Part shown: piece by piece, positions 15,837 through 27,900 of the stretch
Numbering within the stretch: position 1 is the first letter of the stretch
Layout of the letters: each line of letters begins with the position of its first letter
Source of the DNA: Argentina anserina
Taxonomy: Eukaryota; Streptophyta; Magnoliopsida; Rosales; Rosaceae
DNA length: 64,000 nt
Assembly: GCF_933775445.1 (NCBI RefSeq)
Contig: NC_065876.1
Coordinates: forward strand, 6,944,001 to 7,008,000
Reading direction: 5' to 3'
Made by a program: the position numbers and the translations under genes
The notes under the pieces: model-generated
Told to the model about the DNA's origin: nothing
Database searches by the model: none
What the model saw: only the letters and a program-made list of their open reading frames with translations

Positions 15837-17052
15837 TGCAGATGAACATAGATTTCTATGAGTATTCTGCTTGAAGGTTTAGGATTAAAGGGGTTCTCTA
15901 TAATGACATGTTCTGGCAAAGATGATCAGCACGCTTCGTGGTCCCTGGAGAAAATAAGACTTTTGGAGCACCTTTCATCGAGTGTTCACTGTTTGGTGTG
16001 CTCTTGACTTTCCTCAAGCTAGGCCAAAAGGGCTGATAGATTTACAGTTATAGACGTTGGACTTAGTTCATGTAGGAGTGAGATCCAGTCGGATTTGGAA
16101 GGAGACCAGCTTTTAACTTGGGAGAATCCAATCCAAGTGATCATTTTAATTTTTAATGATGATAGATTTTCTGGTGAAAGAACATGGAACCTTGGCCTAC
16201 ACAGTGGAAAATTCATTTCGGTTAGCATAAACAAATGGTATATATAAAAGTTAAAAACAATGTCCAACTCTTTTGGTTACGAAAATTCAATGTCATTTTG
16301 GAGTATAGAGAAAAATCAATTGGCTTTTCTGTACGGATAGTTTGAAATTTATCATCAATCTATAGAGATTGAATTTTTTTTAAAAAAAAGAAATACACTA
16401 ATGAGATTGAAAAATTTGTAGTAGAAATTGAGAAGTTTGAGCATGACTAGTTTGACATCACTACAATTTGCATCAAATCACAATTATGGAACCAATTTCA
16501 GTCCGAGATGAATTAGGATCTCTACCAAGTCAGCACTCGTTGATCAATCCAAAGTCCATTCTATAGTAGTAATTTAGAATCCAATGGAATTTTTTATGAA
16601 CTACTTTGGGTGAAATTTGGAGGATTCACAAACATGAGCACAAACCTTCAGTACACGTGTTATGAATCTCAGGCAAAATGATACATATACACCACTATGA
16701 TCCAAGAAATTAGATTCGGAATTCATGTTTGAAAACATTTTTTTCTCTTTTTTCAGAAAAAAAAATACAATCATTAAGGATTTTGAGAATTTGCCCAATG
16801 GTTATAAAAGCACCTAGGCGGACGCCTAGATAGGAAAAATAAAGCGCCTAGGTGGATGTTACGCGGCTTGTTAAAAATCCGATTATTGTCGTATGAAACG
16901 ACATCGTTCTGTTTTGTTCCTAACTGTTTTCTAAACTTGGCCACCCGTGCGGTTACAACAGAAACAAGTTGAAAAGGTTTCTCCCTTATAACAGACCCGC
17001 TGTCCTTCTCTGTTCTCTCAATTCAAAACGTTCCGTTTTGATTTCCGGCGAG
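15837..17052. other. Intergenic region between divergent DUF1191 and BTB genes
   Basis: It should hold both promoters. Poly-A/T tracts occur at 16374-16388 and 16738-16765. A GCGCCTAGGCG-like repeat scrap lies at 16810-16850. A 5' UTR for the BTB gene probably occupies about 16930-17052. No convincing TATA box was located. Confidence 0.4.
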
Positions 17053-19176
17053 ATGACGGAAGCCATGGTCCGGCAACTCTCCGACGATCCCCTGCAAACA
17101 ATGCTTCCGGACTCAATGCCGTACTCCGAACCCGAACCCGACTTCATCTTCGCCTACAACGACCCCAATTTCTCCGACCGGGTTCTCAGGATCGAAATCA
17201 TTCCGGACGCTTCGGACTCCCAATCGGACGGCGACGCTTGCGTCAGCATTTCTGATTGCGCGCGTAATAGGAAGAGGCGCAGGGCCGAGAGTACGACACA
17301 GAGTGGTAGCTCCTCTTTTTTTTTGTTTTCAAGTTTTCTTCTTCTTCTTCTTTTTTTTGTCACCAATTTGATGAAATTAGGGTTTTTTGTTTGGTTGGTT
17401 TTGATGAATTGAGGGGATGTGGGGAAAGGTTGCGGCTTTGGTGTTCTGTTTGGCTTAAAATTGTTGGGTGGAAAATGTTGAATTATTCTGTAGTGTCTGC
17501 ACAAAACATGTAGAAGCTCCATTTTTGTGTTGTGTTCTGTGTTAGTTGTAACTTTGGTGGATTTTCAGAGTTTTTTATTCGAAAGGCTACCGCTTTTGGG
17601 ATGGTTTGTATTAGTTTTTGTGTTTTGGTTGGGGTGTAGGGCAATGTTTGCGGTAATGTAACCTTTCTCAATGTGATTTTTCGTGATTATTACCAAGTTT
17701 TAGTTAGAGGATGCTATAGTCGAACGAAGAGTTAGTAGCTGTAGACTGCATTACCTATCAGGCTTAATTAATGGCCCCTTGTGTTTACAAAAAAAAAAAA
17801 TGCTTTCTGTCTGGTTTTTTTTGTCATTCTGTCACATGTCTTGAATTTGAGTTTTATTACTGTTTAGGATATATATACAGGTATGTATATATCTTTGATT
17901 AATCTCAGCACGCGTTTCATGGTACTTTGCCTTTTTCAATAAAATTATGTTACTGAACTGGGATATTTTTGTGGTTTTTCTCTCAGCTGAGGACATATGT
18001 GTGGAATTTGAGGAGCAGGTCTTAGACTGTAACATGCTTGATACTGAGGATCTTGTGGTGTGTGATAATCAGGATGAGGATTCTGTGGCAATTATAGAGC
18101 CGCCTTCAGGTTCTCATATAAATTAGGTTTTCATACATCATCTTGGTCTGTCCGTTGTCTTTTATTGTTTCTTTTAAATCTATAAGTCTATGATGAAGAC
18201 CCTAATATATCTGACTTGAAATTGTAATGGATACCGAGAACAAAAATTCGTTTTTATTTTTTCCAGGGACTAATAAACTGCTGTTTTGTTTGTAAATCTT
18301 TAAATTACGATTGGCATAGCCAAGCACATGGTTACATATCCTGATTTGCATGGACATCACAGTCTGCTATCTATTGGCTGCTGTAGTGTTTTATAGGTTA
18401 ATATGAAATTGTTGACTGGTTGTGATATCATTTTGTAGATTCGCTATGCACTTCTGTCAATGATGAAGCTGGGGAAAGCAATGACTTGTTCTGGATCAGC
18501 GATTGCTCCACAGCTCTGAGGGTTGAAACCATACATATTAGTTCTGCGATATTGGCTGCCAAGAGTCCCTTTTTTTATAAGGTGAATGACATTGTGCAGT
18601 TGATTGCTGTTTGTTTTAGTGGCTGTCTCCAGTCACTCACTTGTTTGTCTTATGCCTCCCACAGTTGTTTACGACTGGGATGAAAAAATCAGAGTCAGAT
18701 GAACGACAAGAAACTCTAAGAATTCATGAATCTGGTACTCTTTTGCTTAAGTTAGATTATCAGCTAATGAAATATGTTGATTTATCTTTATCAGGAATTT
18801 CGCAAAATGTAACTGTTATTTCCCAACAAAAATAGAGTTTAACATATACAAGCCTTTCTAACTGTATTTACATCTTCTGATCCTTCTGCAGAAGAAGCTG
18901 CCTTCATGGACCTTCTTAATTTCATGTATAGTAATACTTTGTCCACAACAACAGCATCTTCATTGTTGGACGTGCTAAAGGCTGCTGACAAATTTGCGGT
19001 TGCATCTTGCATGAGATATTGCAGTTGGTTATTGGGACAATTGCCTATGACTTGTGATTCAGCCTTGCTTTATTTGGAACTTCCATTGAGCGTTCTGATG
19101 GTTGATGCAGTTCAACCACTTACAAATGCAGCAAGAAAGTTCCTTGCTATCCGCTACAGAGAACTAAGCAAGTGAG

Positions 19177-19219
<43 letters not shown>

Positions 19220-20314
19220 ACTTCGTTTTTTTTAATTGATTCTTAATCATGTTTCATGTGCTGCAAACTTCTTTTTTTTTGAGTATTTTTGTCAATAATC
19301 CCTCTAATGTAGTTTTTCAGAGCCAATTTATTTCATGAACATGTAACAATATTTCGTCTTCCCTGTTGTCGAACATCAAATTTTTACTTATGGCCTGAAC
19401 TTCAAAGCATTTGTTTTATCCACTTTTAATTTATTACTAGGCTACATAATCTGATATGTGGTTTACTCCATTTGTATATTCAGAAATATGATTGTTGAAG
19501 TGCTTCATTTCTTACCAGGTTTGTGGATGAGGTATTAAACTTGCCCCTTGCTGGTATCGAGGCTGTACTGTCTAGTGATGATCTCCATGTTGCATCAGAG
19601 GATGCTATTTTTGATCTGGTTCTGAAGTGGGCGCGGTTGCATTATCGAAATGTTGAAGATCGACGAGCAGTCATTGCTTCACGTCTTTCTCGCCTTATTC
19701 GTTTTCCTTTCATGTCCTGTCGTAAGCTTAGGAAGATTTTAAGCTGCAATGATTTTGATCCACAACTGGCATCAAAGATAGTGATTGAGGCTTTGTTTTA
19801 TAAGTCTGATGCACCATACAGGCAGCGCTCCCTTGCTGTAGAGAATGCCATTGTGGAACGTTCCTACAAGTACAGGCCAGTGAAATTAGTAGATTTTGAA
19901 TTACCTCGTCCACATTGTCTTGTTTACCTTGATCTGAAGCGCGAAGAGTGTGCACGCTTGTTTCCAGCTGGTCGGGTGTACTCACAGGCTTTTCACTTGG
20001 GTGGGCAGGGCTTTTTCTTGTCTGCCCATTGCAACATGGATCAGCAGAACTCCTTTCAGTGCTTGGGGCTGTTTTTAGGGATGCAAGAGAAGGGATCAGT
20101 TAGTTTTGCTGTTGACTATGAATTCCAAGTAAGGCAAAAGCCCGAGGAGGATTTTAAGATGAAATACAAAGGAACTTACACTTTCACTGGAGGGAAGGCT
20201 GTTGGGTATAGGAATCTTCTAAGTGTGCCCTGGACAACATTCATGGCCGATGACAGCGTTTACTTCATCAATTCTGTTCTCCATATCCGGGCTGAGCTCC
20301 ACATCAGGCAATGA
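17053..20314 (+). CDS. BTB/BACK domain protein of the POB1 / LRB (light-response BTB) type
   Basis: Six exons join in frame at GT-AG sites: 17053-17305, 17987-18109, 18439-18581, 18665-18734, 18892-19171 and 19519-20314. They give about 554 residues, the length of Arabidopsis LRB/POB1 proteins, which act as substrate adaptors of CUL3 E3 ligases in light and hormone signalling. The N-terminal region has the family motif [17 protein letters not shown] and a nuclear-localisation-like RNRKRRR. The BTB domain is at about 146-250 ([37 protein letters not shown]), then BACK (about 265-365). The conserved C-terminal region includes [33 protein letters not shown] and [16 protein letters not shown]. 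The start MTEAMVRQL is preferred; an upstream in-frame ATG at 16969 is less likely. No lesion was found. Intron 5 carries a TA microsatellite. Confidence 0.93.
19178..19216. repeat. (AT)n microsatellite in a BTB gene intron
   Basis: A pure AT dinucleotide run of about 39 bp, a few bases after the splice donor of exon 5 (GTGAGT at 19172). Confidence 0.95.
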
Positions 20315-20824
20315 CTCCTTCCTGGGACTGGTTAGGAAGAGTGAAAAATGCCTTACGTAATAACTTGTAGTTTAGATTACTAGCAGCCTTAGGTAACTTG
20401 TCGGAATCACAGACCGGGCAACTGTACTTGTTTCAAGTGATCCCTGTCAAGTTCTTGATACATAGATCCTGGTCGGTCTGTACTCGCACTTATAACTATT
20501 CAGGCCAAAAGAAATGAAAACGTAGGGTTAGTAAAAATCACATTTTCTTAATTATTATTGTCTCTATCAATGTTTTTCTTGTTTAGTCTTGCTTTCGATG
20601 GCTTCCAAATTAGAGTGAAAAGCTCCGACTATTCTTCTCTTGAGGAAGAACAAAGCAAAAACCTCAGCAGGTTCGTACTACGTGTACGTCTTTCTGTTAT
20701 CAAAGCCACAATGTGTTGTAAAAATGAAAATCTCAAATTGAGTAATTATTTTGTGTAGTGTGACGTCAGTGGTGCGTCTTTCTATTTTGAATGCCACAAG
20801 CACATTATGGCTTGTAAAAATGAA
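20315..20824. other. BTB 3' UTR and local 88-bp duplication
   Basis: The first part is the 3' UTR of the BTB gene. A diverged tandem duplication of 88-bp period follows: the word CGTCTTTCTRTTNT starts at 20687 and again at 20775. Each copy ends in GTAAAAATGAAAATCT. The Copia element is inserted inside the second copy, which resumes after 28131. Confidence 0.6.
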
Positions 20825-20829
20825 AATCT

Positions 20830-21013
20830 TGTTCCGGGAGAAATATCATTCTACACTTGTGTGTCTCTTAGCCTAATAGGTTTCATGTTAGGAGATAGAT
20901 TAGCATCTCTGTAATAGATTAGGACTCTGAATCCTACGAGATTGTGGTTTTTGTAATGCCTATATATAGGCCTTCATATCATTCAATAATACAATTAATT
21001 TCATCTTGCATCA
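20830..21013 (+). repeat. 5' LTR of the large Copia element
   Basis: 184 bp, TGTTCCGGGAG to CATCTTGCATCA. It holds a palindromic TATA box (GCCTATATATAGGC, about 20959-20972), which is conserved in the LTRs at 27913 and 59711. Directly downstream, TGTTATCACG at 21014 resembles a tRNA-Met primer-binding site; that assignment is tentative. Confidence 0.9.
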
Positions 21014-21740
21014 TGTTATCACGAACTTTGCCCTAAAAACCCTGAACTGTTAAAGCCCTAGAATTTTTTTTTCTCTCCACCGCCGGCCGCCTTAGCCTCC
21101 GGCATCCGGCATCTCCCTGTCGGCGCAGCCCCTGCCCACCGCTCCTGCTCGCCGCCGCTGCAGCCCTCTGCAGCCTCTGCCGGCCCTGCAACCCCCGCAA
21201 CCTCATGCACGCAGCCCCGCAACCCCGCAGGGTCTCCTTCGCATTCGCTCCGTAAAAACATCTTTTTCCCCGCAAGTCCCCGCATCAAAGCATTCAAAAT
21301 TGCTCCCCCCGCATATTCACGCAAGAAACGCGAACTTCACAAGCAAAGTCTTCGCTCAAGAGAAGCTACTCTCGTCTACAACAAACCTTTAAAGGTAAAT
21401 TTTTCATAAACGTTCCCGCTTTTAAACGTATAGATATATTATATAGGGCGCTATTAGCCTTCTTCTTGTCCTTATTCCAACCTTTCTTATAACGCCGATG
21501 AGACTATAGAGGGATAGGTTTCCCTTCTTGGTCGATGTTTTCTGTGTGACGGTCCTGGGGAGTCACGATTGTTTTGAAAGGGAAGTTAATCGATTTTCGT
21601 GTGGTCGCCTGAGTGCACCACTGTTTTGGGTGCAATCGTGAGTATCGCCATTAGCATCAATTTTTCTTGTGACCATATACGTCACCCCTTCTAATTCCTA
21701 TTATACTTGAATCTAATCGATTCCGTATTCGTTTTTGTAG
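21014..21740 (+). other. Copia 5' leader with GC-rich block
   Basis: An untranslated leader. 21070-21240 is unusually GC-rich and built of degenerate words such as GCAGCCCC, TGCAACC and CCGCCGGCC. The sequence around 21440-21640 (GACGGTCCTGGGGAGTCACG) recurs at 60650-60800 in the second copy. The leader ends in TTTTTGTAG, which looks like a splice acceptor just before the gag reading frame. Confidence 0.7.
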
Positions 21741-22754
21741 ATATCAACACCATCTCGACGGGAATTTGGCATTCTTGATCTAGAAGGAAATGAATACCAC
21801 CACTGGGTTTCCGACATGGAGCTCGCTTTCGAGAGCCGAGGGATCAAAGGCATATTTGCGGACCCTCCTGCTGCTTTTCCACCCATGGCTAAGACTCAAA
21901 CTCTCATCTTCATGAGACGTCACATCCATGCAACTCTCAAGAGGCAATACTTGAACGTAAAAGATCCTAAAGAATTATGGGACAAACTACGTTTGCGGTA
22001 TAACAACGTTCATGATAAGCTTCTCCCTGAATTGATTATTAGATGGGATAACATCCATATATTGGACTATAAGAGAGTTGATGATTTCAATCAAGATATG
22101 CTATACTTGCAATCCGATCTTGGCACCGTTGGTGTCATCAAGACCGACCTAGATCTTCTCAATAAGACATTGGACACGTTTCCAATCAACTATGAGGTTC
22201 AACCTCATACGTACCGCACTCATGTAGAGGAAGGAAAGATCTGGTCTTTCGCCGACTTAATGGTGCTCTTGGCTAAGAAGGAGAGATTCTGAGATCCTCC
22301 TCAGCAACAACAATAGACATGTTGGCACTAAAAAGATTTCTACGCCATAGTCTAACTATGGGAAAGCTCCTAAGCAAAATAATCAATCAAGGAATGCTCC
22401 ATATCAGCACCAAAACAACAACTCTCGTGGTGGGAGGCAACAAGGCCGGTCTCGGCCTAAGTCTAATACTTGGACTCATGATGGTGGCGGCGCCGCACCC
22501 TCGAGGGAGGCCGTCCCCATCCCAAACCTCAAGGAGACCGTGCGCCTCCTCATGCCTCCACTTCCGGTAATGGAAAGTTTCCATGCTTCAAATGTGGCTC
22601 ATTCAAGCACTTTAATCGCAATTGTCACACTAGTAAAGAGATGATCACTGCATACTCCACCTACAAGAAATTTCTACAACCCGAATCGAATCATGTGGAT
22701 GAGGACACTGAGATCATGACTCATCACATCGAAGCCCCAGCCCCTTGCTTCTAA
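21741..22754 (+). pseudogene. Copia gag (UBN2-type) with CCHC zinc knuckle, disrupted
   Basis: The reading frame opens around 21741 (FGILDLEGNEYHHWVSDMEL) and runs through a capsid-like domain (RRHIHATLKRQYLNVKDP, KELWDKLRLRYN) to a TGA at 22290-22292. A frameshifted continuation at about 22569-22754 encodes a standard retroviral-type zinc knuckle, C-x2-C-x4-H-x4-C (first Cys codon 22584-22586, last 22623-22625), and stops at 22752-22754. It would form the nucleocapsid of the virus-like particle. No single ORF now spans the protein. Confidence 0.85.
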
Positions 22755-23742
22755 AGCTAAGCCTTCGGACGCTACTATGGATACTCCCGACTTTGATTAG
22801 TCGTTTTTAGCTTCTTCAGCTTTATGAATTCAAGTATTGTTATGGCCGACCGCCATTGTTATTTTCATTAACTTTGTAATAGTCTTTTGATTTTGGAATT
22901 AGAAGTTCATGTGTGATGTATTAAAGATTGGCATTCAATAAAATTTCTCATTTTCTTGCTTACAAGACGATCTCTTTGAGAATTTTATTTACCTTACACT
23001 TAGCATGATGATCAACGTGTGCAACTCACGTGGTTTTTAAATTGGACGTTTTTGGGTTACATGGGACCCCAATAGCACTACATTCTGAATTTGGAACTTA
23101 GAATTTGGAAAACGGACCTCGGAACGTCAAAAACGACGTCGTTTGGCCCTTAGTCGTACCCGGTTACTGTTCCGGCGTTTCCGGAATGTTTTCCGGCGTA
23201 TTGGCGTCTTCCGGCCACTTTCCGGCATTTCCGGAACCGCCATCCGGTTCCTGTCGGACCTGAAACTCCGGCCTCCATACCGGCCAGCTCCAGCCGGTTT
23301 TCCGGCAATTGGTGCCGCCGATTTCCGGTGAGTTTTCCGATGATTTTTCGTCGTTTCTCGTCATTTTTCTGGCATATTTCCAGCAGTCCTTGTTGCCACG
23401 TTTTTCTAGTCCAAATTTCATTCGGTTTTGAGTTCTTTTGACAAGGTTTTCCGGTTCGTTTTTTCCGATTTTCTCCAAGTCTGTTATATGCACTCACCGG
23501 CACTCTTTGTGTGTGTTTCCACACCATTTTTGGATGGTTTCTACCACCCTAGTTTACTGTTTGGTATTTCACTGCTTTAATACCATGTTTCCCAACTCTT
23601 TAGTTGAAGAATGTAGTATTATTGCCATGTGATACATTCGATAGGATCGCACTTTGTTCCGATTCCCTTTCTTACAATATCATACGGCGTATTGTATAGA
23701 ATTGTTCCTGTGTCGCTGACTCTCTTAATTGTCATTTTGTAG
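22755..23742 (+). other. Untranslated gag-pol spacer of the Copia element, with TTCCGG-rich block
   Basis: About 1 kb lies between the gag and pol frames with no long ORF on the element strand. It includes AATAAAATTTCTC (about 22937) and a block at 23160-23480 with many copies of TTCCGG or TTCCGGCGT. It ends in TTTTGTAG before the pol ATG at 23743. The same segments occur in order at about 61440-62290 in the second copy, so the spacer belongs to the family and is not a private insertion. Confidence 0.7.
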
Positions 23743-25704
23743 ATGTCCCGCGGCGAAATCGAATTTCTAGCTGATTGCGGAACCACCCACATTGTCCTAC
23801 GGCACAGACAGTTGTTCACGGATTTAGTGTTTTCAAATTCTTCGATGACTACAATGATTGGCTCGAAATCCATCATTCAACGAAGAGGCACCGCTTCTTT
23901 CATGTTGCATAATGGTACGACTCTCAACGTCGTAGATGCTCTTTATGCGCCGATGTCTCCCTGCACCTTACTAAGTTTTAAGGACATACGTGTCAATGGT
24001 TTTCACCTCGATACTTATGTTGAGAATGGAGAGGAATATCTTTGTGTTACCTCTGCGAAAACAGGCCAGCACCGCATCTTAGAGAAGATGAAGAGTCTCA
24101 GGAATGGTTTGTATCTTACTTCCATTCGAATCTTTGAATCACATGAGGTTGAACACAACTTTTGTGATTCAGACTCTTATATGCTTTGGCATGCCCGTCT
24201 CGGGCACCCTGCACGTGATATGATGATTATAATTCATAAGAATTCACATGGTCATCCATTTTTCAAGCCCCGGAAGCGATTGGAGGATCACCTCACCCGT
24301 GCTCCACACGGCGAGGCAGTGCCTACCCGTGCACAGCAAGGTATGGCCGAGCTTGCCTCTCTCGGCAACTCCACGGCTTTTATGCCGTCGGTGGCGGCAT
24401 CCCCTCCTTCACAGGAGCTTGTGATGCCTTCCGTGATTGCTAATGCCTCCATGGAAATTTCTGATACCCATCGCTCGTTTTGCAAAGCTTGTTCTCTTGC
24501 TAAATTTCAAGGAAGTCGTTCTTTTGCTAAGGCTTCGACCGAGAACATTTCATTCTTACAATGTATCCAATGTGACATTTGTGGACCTATTCAACCAAAA
24601 TGCGGACCTTTTCGATATTTTATTGTATTAGTTGATGCATCGACGCGTTGGTCACACGTCGCTTTGCTATCCACAAGGAATGCTGCATTTGCTAAGTTAT
24701 TAGCTGAGATCATCAAACTTCGGGCTCACCACCCCGACTATCCTATCAAATCCATTCGTTTGGATAATGCTAGAGAATTTACCTCCAAAACTTTTGATGA
24801 TTAGTGCATGTCTATTAGGATCGAAGTTGAACATCTCGTTCCTCATGTTCATTCACATAACGGTCTAGCAGAGGCTACCATCAAACGTAGTCAGGTTGTT
24901 TCTCGGGCAATGGTTATGGGTACTAACCTGCCAGTCTCTGCGTGGGGATATGCAATGTTGCATGCAGCGATACTTATTCATTTCAGACCCGCGGCTAACC
25001 AAGTGTTTAGTGTCTACCATATGGTAACTGGTTACGAACCCAATATTTCACACTTACTCATTTTTTGTTGCGTCGTCTATGTGCCTATTACGCCTCCAAT
25101 GCATACTAAGATGGGTCCTCAGAGACGATTAGGTATCTATGTTGGCTATAATTCCCCAACGATTGTCCGCTACTTAGAACCAACCACCAGATATCTCTTT
25201 ACTGCAAGATTTGCAGATTGTCACTTTGATGAGACATGTTTCCCGTCGTTAGGGGGAGATGAGAATGTTATCATTCCAAATGAACGTCAAGAATTAACGT
25301 GGTGTGTCTCCACTATGTCTCATTATGATCCCCGCACTGTTCAAAGTGAGTTAGAAGTGCAACGCATTATCGACCTTCAGAAAGTCGCGGATTCGATGCC
25401 CGACGGCTTTGTAGATATTGCTAAAGTGACGAGATCAAACATACCCGGTGAAAATGTACCGGCACGGTTTGATGTCCTGAAATACGGGCGTGGAAGACAA
25501 GCTCCTGGACCTAGCAACGTTGGCTCCGCCCCTGATAGTGGTAAGAAGGCCGGTGGAGGCACCACCGTACGCCGTAGTGTTGCCGGCGCCCCTTGTGGCG
25601 ACGATGCCGAGATGGCCCGGCATGGAGCAGCTTCGGCCTCAGCTCCTCAAAGTAAAAAGGGGAGACCGATAAACTCTAGGTATTCAAAGCCTAGAAGAAG
25701 CGAA
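23743..25704 (+). pseudogene. Copia pol 5' half: protease, pre-integrase and integrase, with in-frame stop
   Basis: The protease region starts MSRGEIEFLADCGTTHIVLR; the DCGTTH motif stands where most Copia proteases have DSGA. The pre-integrase HHCC zinc finger has LWHARLGHP and later CKACSLAK. The integrase core shows CDICGPIQP, FIVLVDASTRWSHVALLS, IKSIRLDNAREFT and HNGLAEATIKRSQ, covering the D,D,E regions. A TAG at 24802-24804 interrupts the integrase core; the same frame then continues to 25704. Two GC-rich low-complexity insertions lie at about 24266-24450 and 25540-25650. Confidence 0.88.
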
Positions 25705-27727
25705 TGACCAAGGCACAACGCGTCATCAACGATGAATCACCATTGTATGAAGTTGTCTCTGATTACAGCTATGTCCATGAATCAACTCAACTGTTACCGT
25801 GGGACGCTATGGAACCTTGTTTGATGCCAGAGAACAACTAAATCTCAGTGAACTACACAAGTGAGCAGTCGGTCCGAAACCGAGCCACTACATACATTGA
25901 TGACGTTTTCGCTTATTTCGTCGCACATGAGATCATATCTGAAGACGACGTTGGACCTCGCTCTGTAGTTGAATGCGAACGCATAGCAGATTGGCCGAAG
26001 AGGAAGGATGCAATCCAAGCAGAACTTGACTCATTAGCGAAGAGAGAAGTCTTCGAAAAGTTGAATTGACTCCAAGAGATGTCAAACCAGTTGGACATAA
26101 ATGAGTTTTCGTTCGTAAACGTAATGAGATGAACGAGATCGTGCGTTATAAAGCAAGACTCGTGATGCAAGGATTCTCACAACGACCTGGTATTGACTAT
26201 GAAGAGACTTATTCTCCTGTTATGGACATCATTACCTTCCGCTACCTTATTAGTCTGGTAGTGTCCAAAAGACTAAACATGCAACTTATGGATGTGGTCA
26301 CAGCTTATCTCTACGGGGATCTTGACGCAGAGTTATACATGAAAGCTCAAGAAGGACTACATTTACCTCCATCAAGTGCCTCCAGACCACGGAGTGCTCA
26401 TGCAGTCAGATTGCGTCGTTCATTGTACGGGTTGAAGCAGTCCGGAAGAATGTGGTACAATCGGTTGCATCGATACTTGGTGAGAAGGGGTTATAAGAAC
26501 GATGAACTATGCCCATGCGTGTTCATACGAAAGACAAATTCCGGATTCGTCATCGTTGCGGTCTACGTTGATGACATGAATATAATTGGTACTCTTGATG
26601 AGATTGAAGAGACCGTGTCTTATTTGAAGTCGAAATTTGAGATGAAAGACCTAGGGAGGACGAAATTTTGTCTCGGCCTTGAGCTTGTGCATAGGGCTGA
26701 CGGCATCTTAGTCCATCAGCCGAATTACACGCAGAAGATGCTTCGACGTTTCAATATGGATCTATGCAGTCCATTGTCTACTCTCATGGTCGTCTGAAGT
26801 CTAGATATCAAGCATGATCCATTCCATCCTAAAGAGGATGATGAAGAAGTTCTTGGTCCTGAAGTTCCATACCTTAGTGTGATTGGGGCACTATTGTATC
26901 TTGCTCAATGCACTAGACCGGACATATCTTTCGCAGTGAACTTATTAACTAGATTTAGCTTCGCGCCTACGCTACGTCATTGGAATGGAATCAAGCATTT
27001 GTTTCGGTACTTGAAAGGTTCCCTTGACATGGGATTGCTCTACCCCTATAGCAGAGAGAACACTACCACGGTATCTCCCCACACCACCGCCGTCGCCGAC
27101 CCCGGCATTGCCACCGTACGCCACAGCAACGCCGCCGGCCTCCATGGCGTGGAGACCGTGCACGGTGCCGAGAGCAGCAACCGGTCCCGTGCAGATCTTT
27201 CCCCTGATGCAAAGACTCCAAACAACTTATTAGTTGGTTATGCCGACGCAGGGTACCTCTCTGACCCTCATAAGACTCGTTCTCAAACCGGTTATGTGTT
27301 TGCCATTGGGAATACGGTGATATCTTGGAGATCCACGAAGCAAACTCTTGTTGCTACTTCTTCGAATCACGCGGAGATCATCGCTCTCCATGAAGCAGTT
27401 AAGGAATGTGTTTGGCTACGATCACTCATTCGTCATATTCGTGATTCTTGTGGATTAGTCTCTACATCTGATCAACTTACGTGCATTTATGAAGATAATG
27501 TTGCTTGCATAGAGTAGACAAAGTTAGGTTTCATCAAGGGAGACAACACCAAGCATATTTCGCCCAAGTTCTGCTACAACGTTCAACAACAGAAGTTCTT
27601 GAATGTTCAGATCAATCAAGTGAGTTCAGAATCTAATGTTGCGGATTCGTTCACCAAGTTTTTGCCTAAATCTACTTTTGTGAAACATGTGAAGAGCATT
27701 GGCATGCGTCGTTTATCGGAACTTTAG
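25705..27727 (+). pseudogene. Copia pol 3' half: reverse transcriptase and RNase H, frameshifted
   Basis: The integrase-RT linker continues in shifted frames (25705-26128). RT follows at about 26129-26797 (YKARLVMQGFSQRPGIDYEETYSPV; FDVVTAYLYGD-like segment; SLYGLKQSGRMWY; catalytic YVDDMNI). A frameshift or stop at 26795 precedes 26879-27517, which has the RT thumb and RNase H (GYADAGYLSDPHKTRSQTGY, SSNHAEIIALHEA). An in-frame TAG at 27515-27517 precedes the C-terminal end (NVADSFTKFLPK), which stops at 27725-27727. A GC-rich insertion of about 55 codons separates RT from RNase H (about 27060-27210). Confidence 0.88.
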
Positions 27728-27900
27728 AATTTGATAGACTTCATGGGGAGTCTACATCACATGTTAAGATCTTTAAGTAGTTGGTGCGTTGTGCTCTTTT
27801 TCTCTTCGATCAAACTTTTGTTTTACCCAAAAGATTTTTGTTTTGCTTGACAAGGTTTTTACCGAGGCAACGTTGTGTACCATGCAACCTATGCATGCGA

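Noticed and set aside
16805..16855. GCGCCTAGGCG-like palindromic words
   Set aside because: Resembles a terminal fragment of a plant repeat, but no partner end or target duplication was found.
21033..21324. GC-rich minus-strand ORFs in the Copia leader (also 59877-60183)
   Set aside because: Antisense reading of the GC-rich leader. Repetitive and not a known protein.
23150..23527. Minus-strand ORFs in the TTCCGG block
   Set aside because: They arise from the repeated CCGGAA word and change frame between the two family copies.
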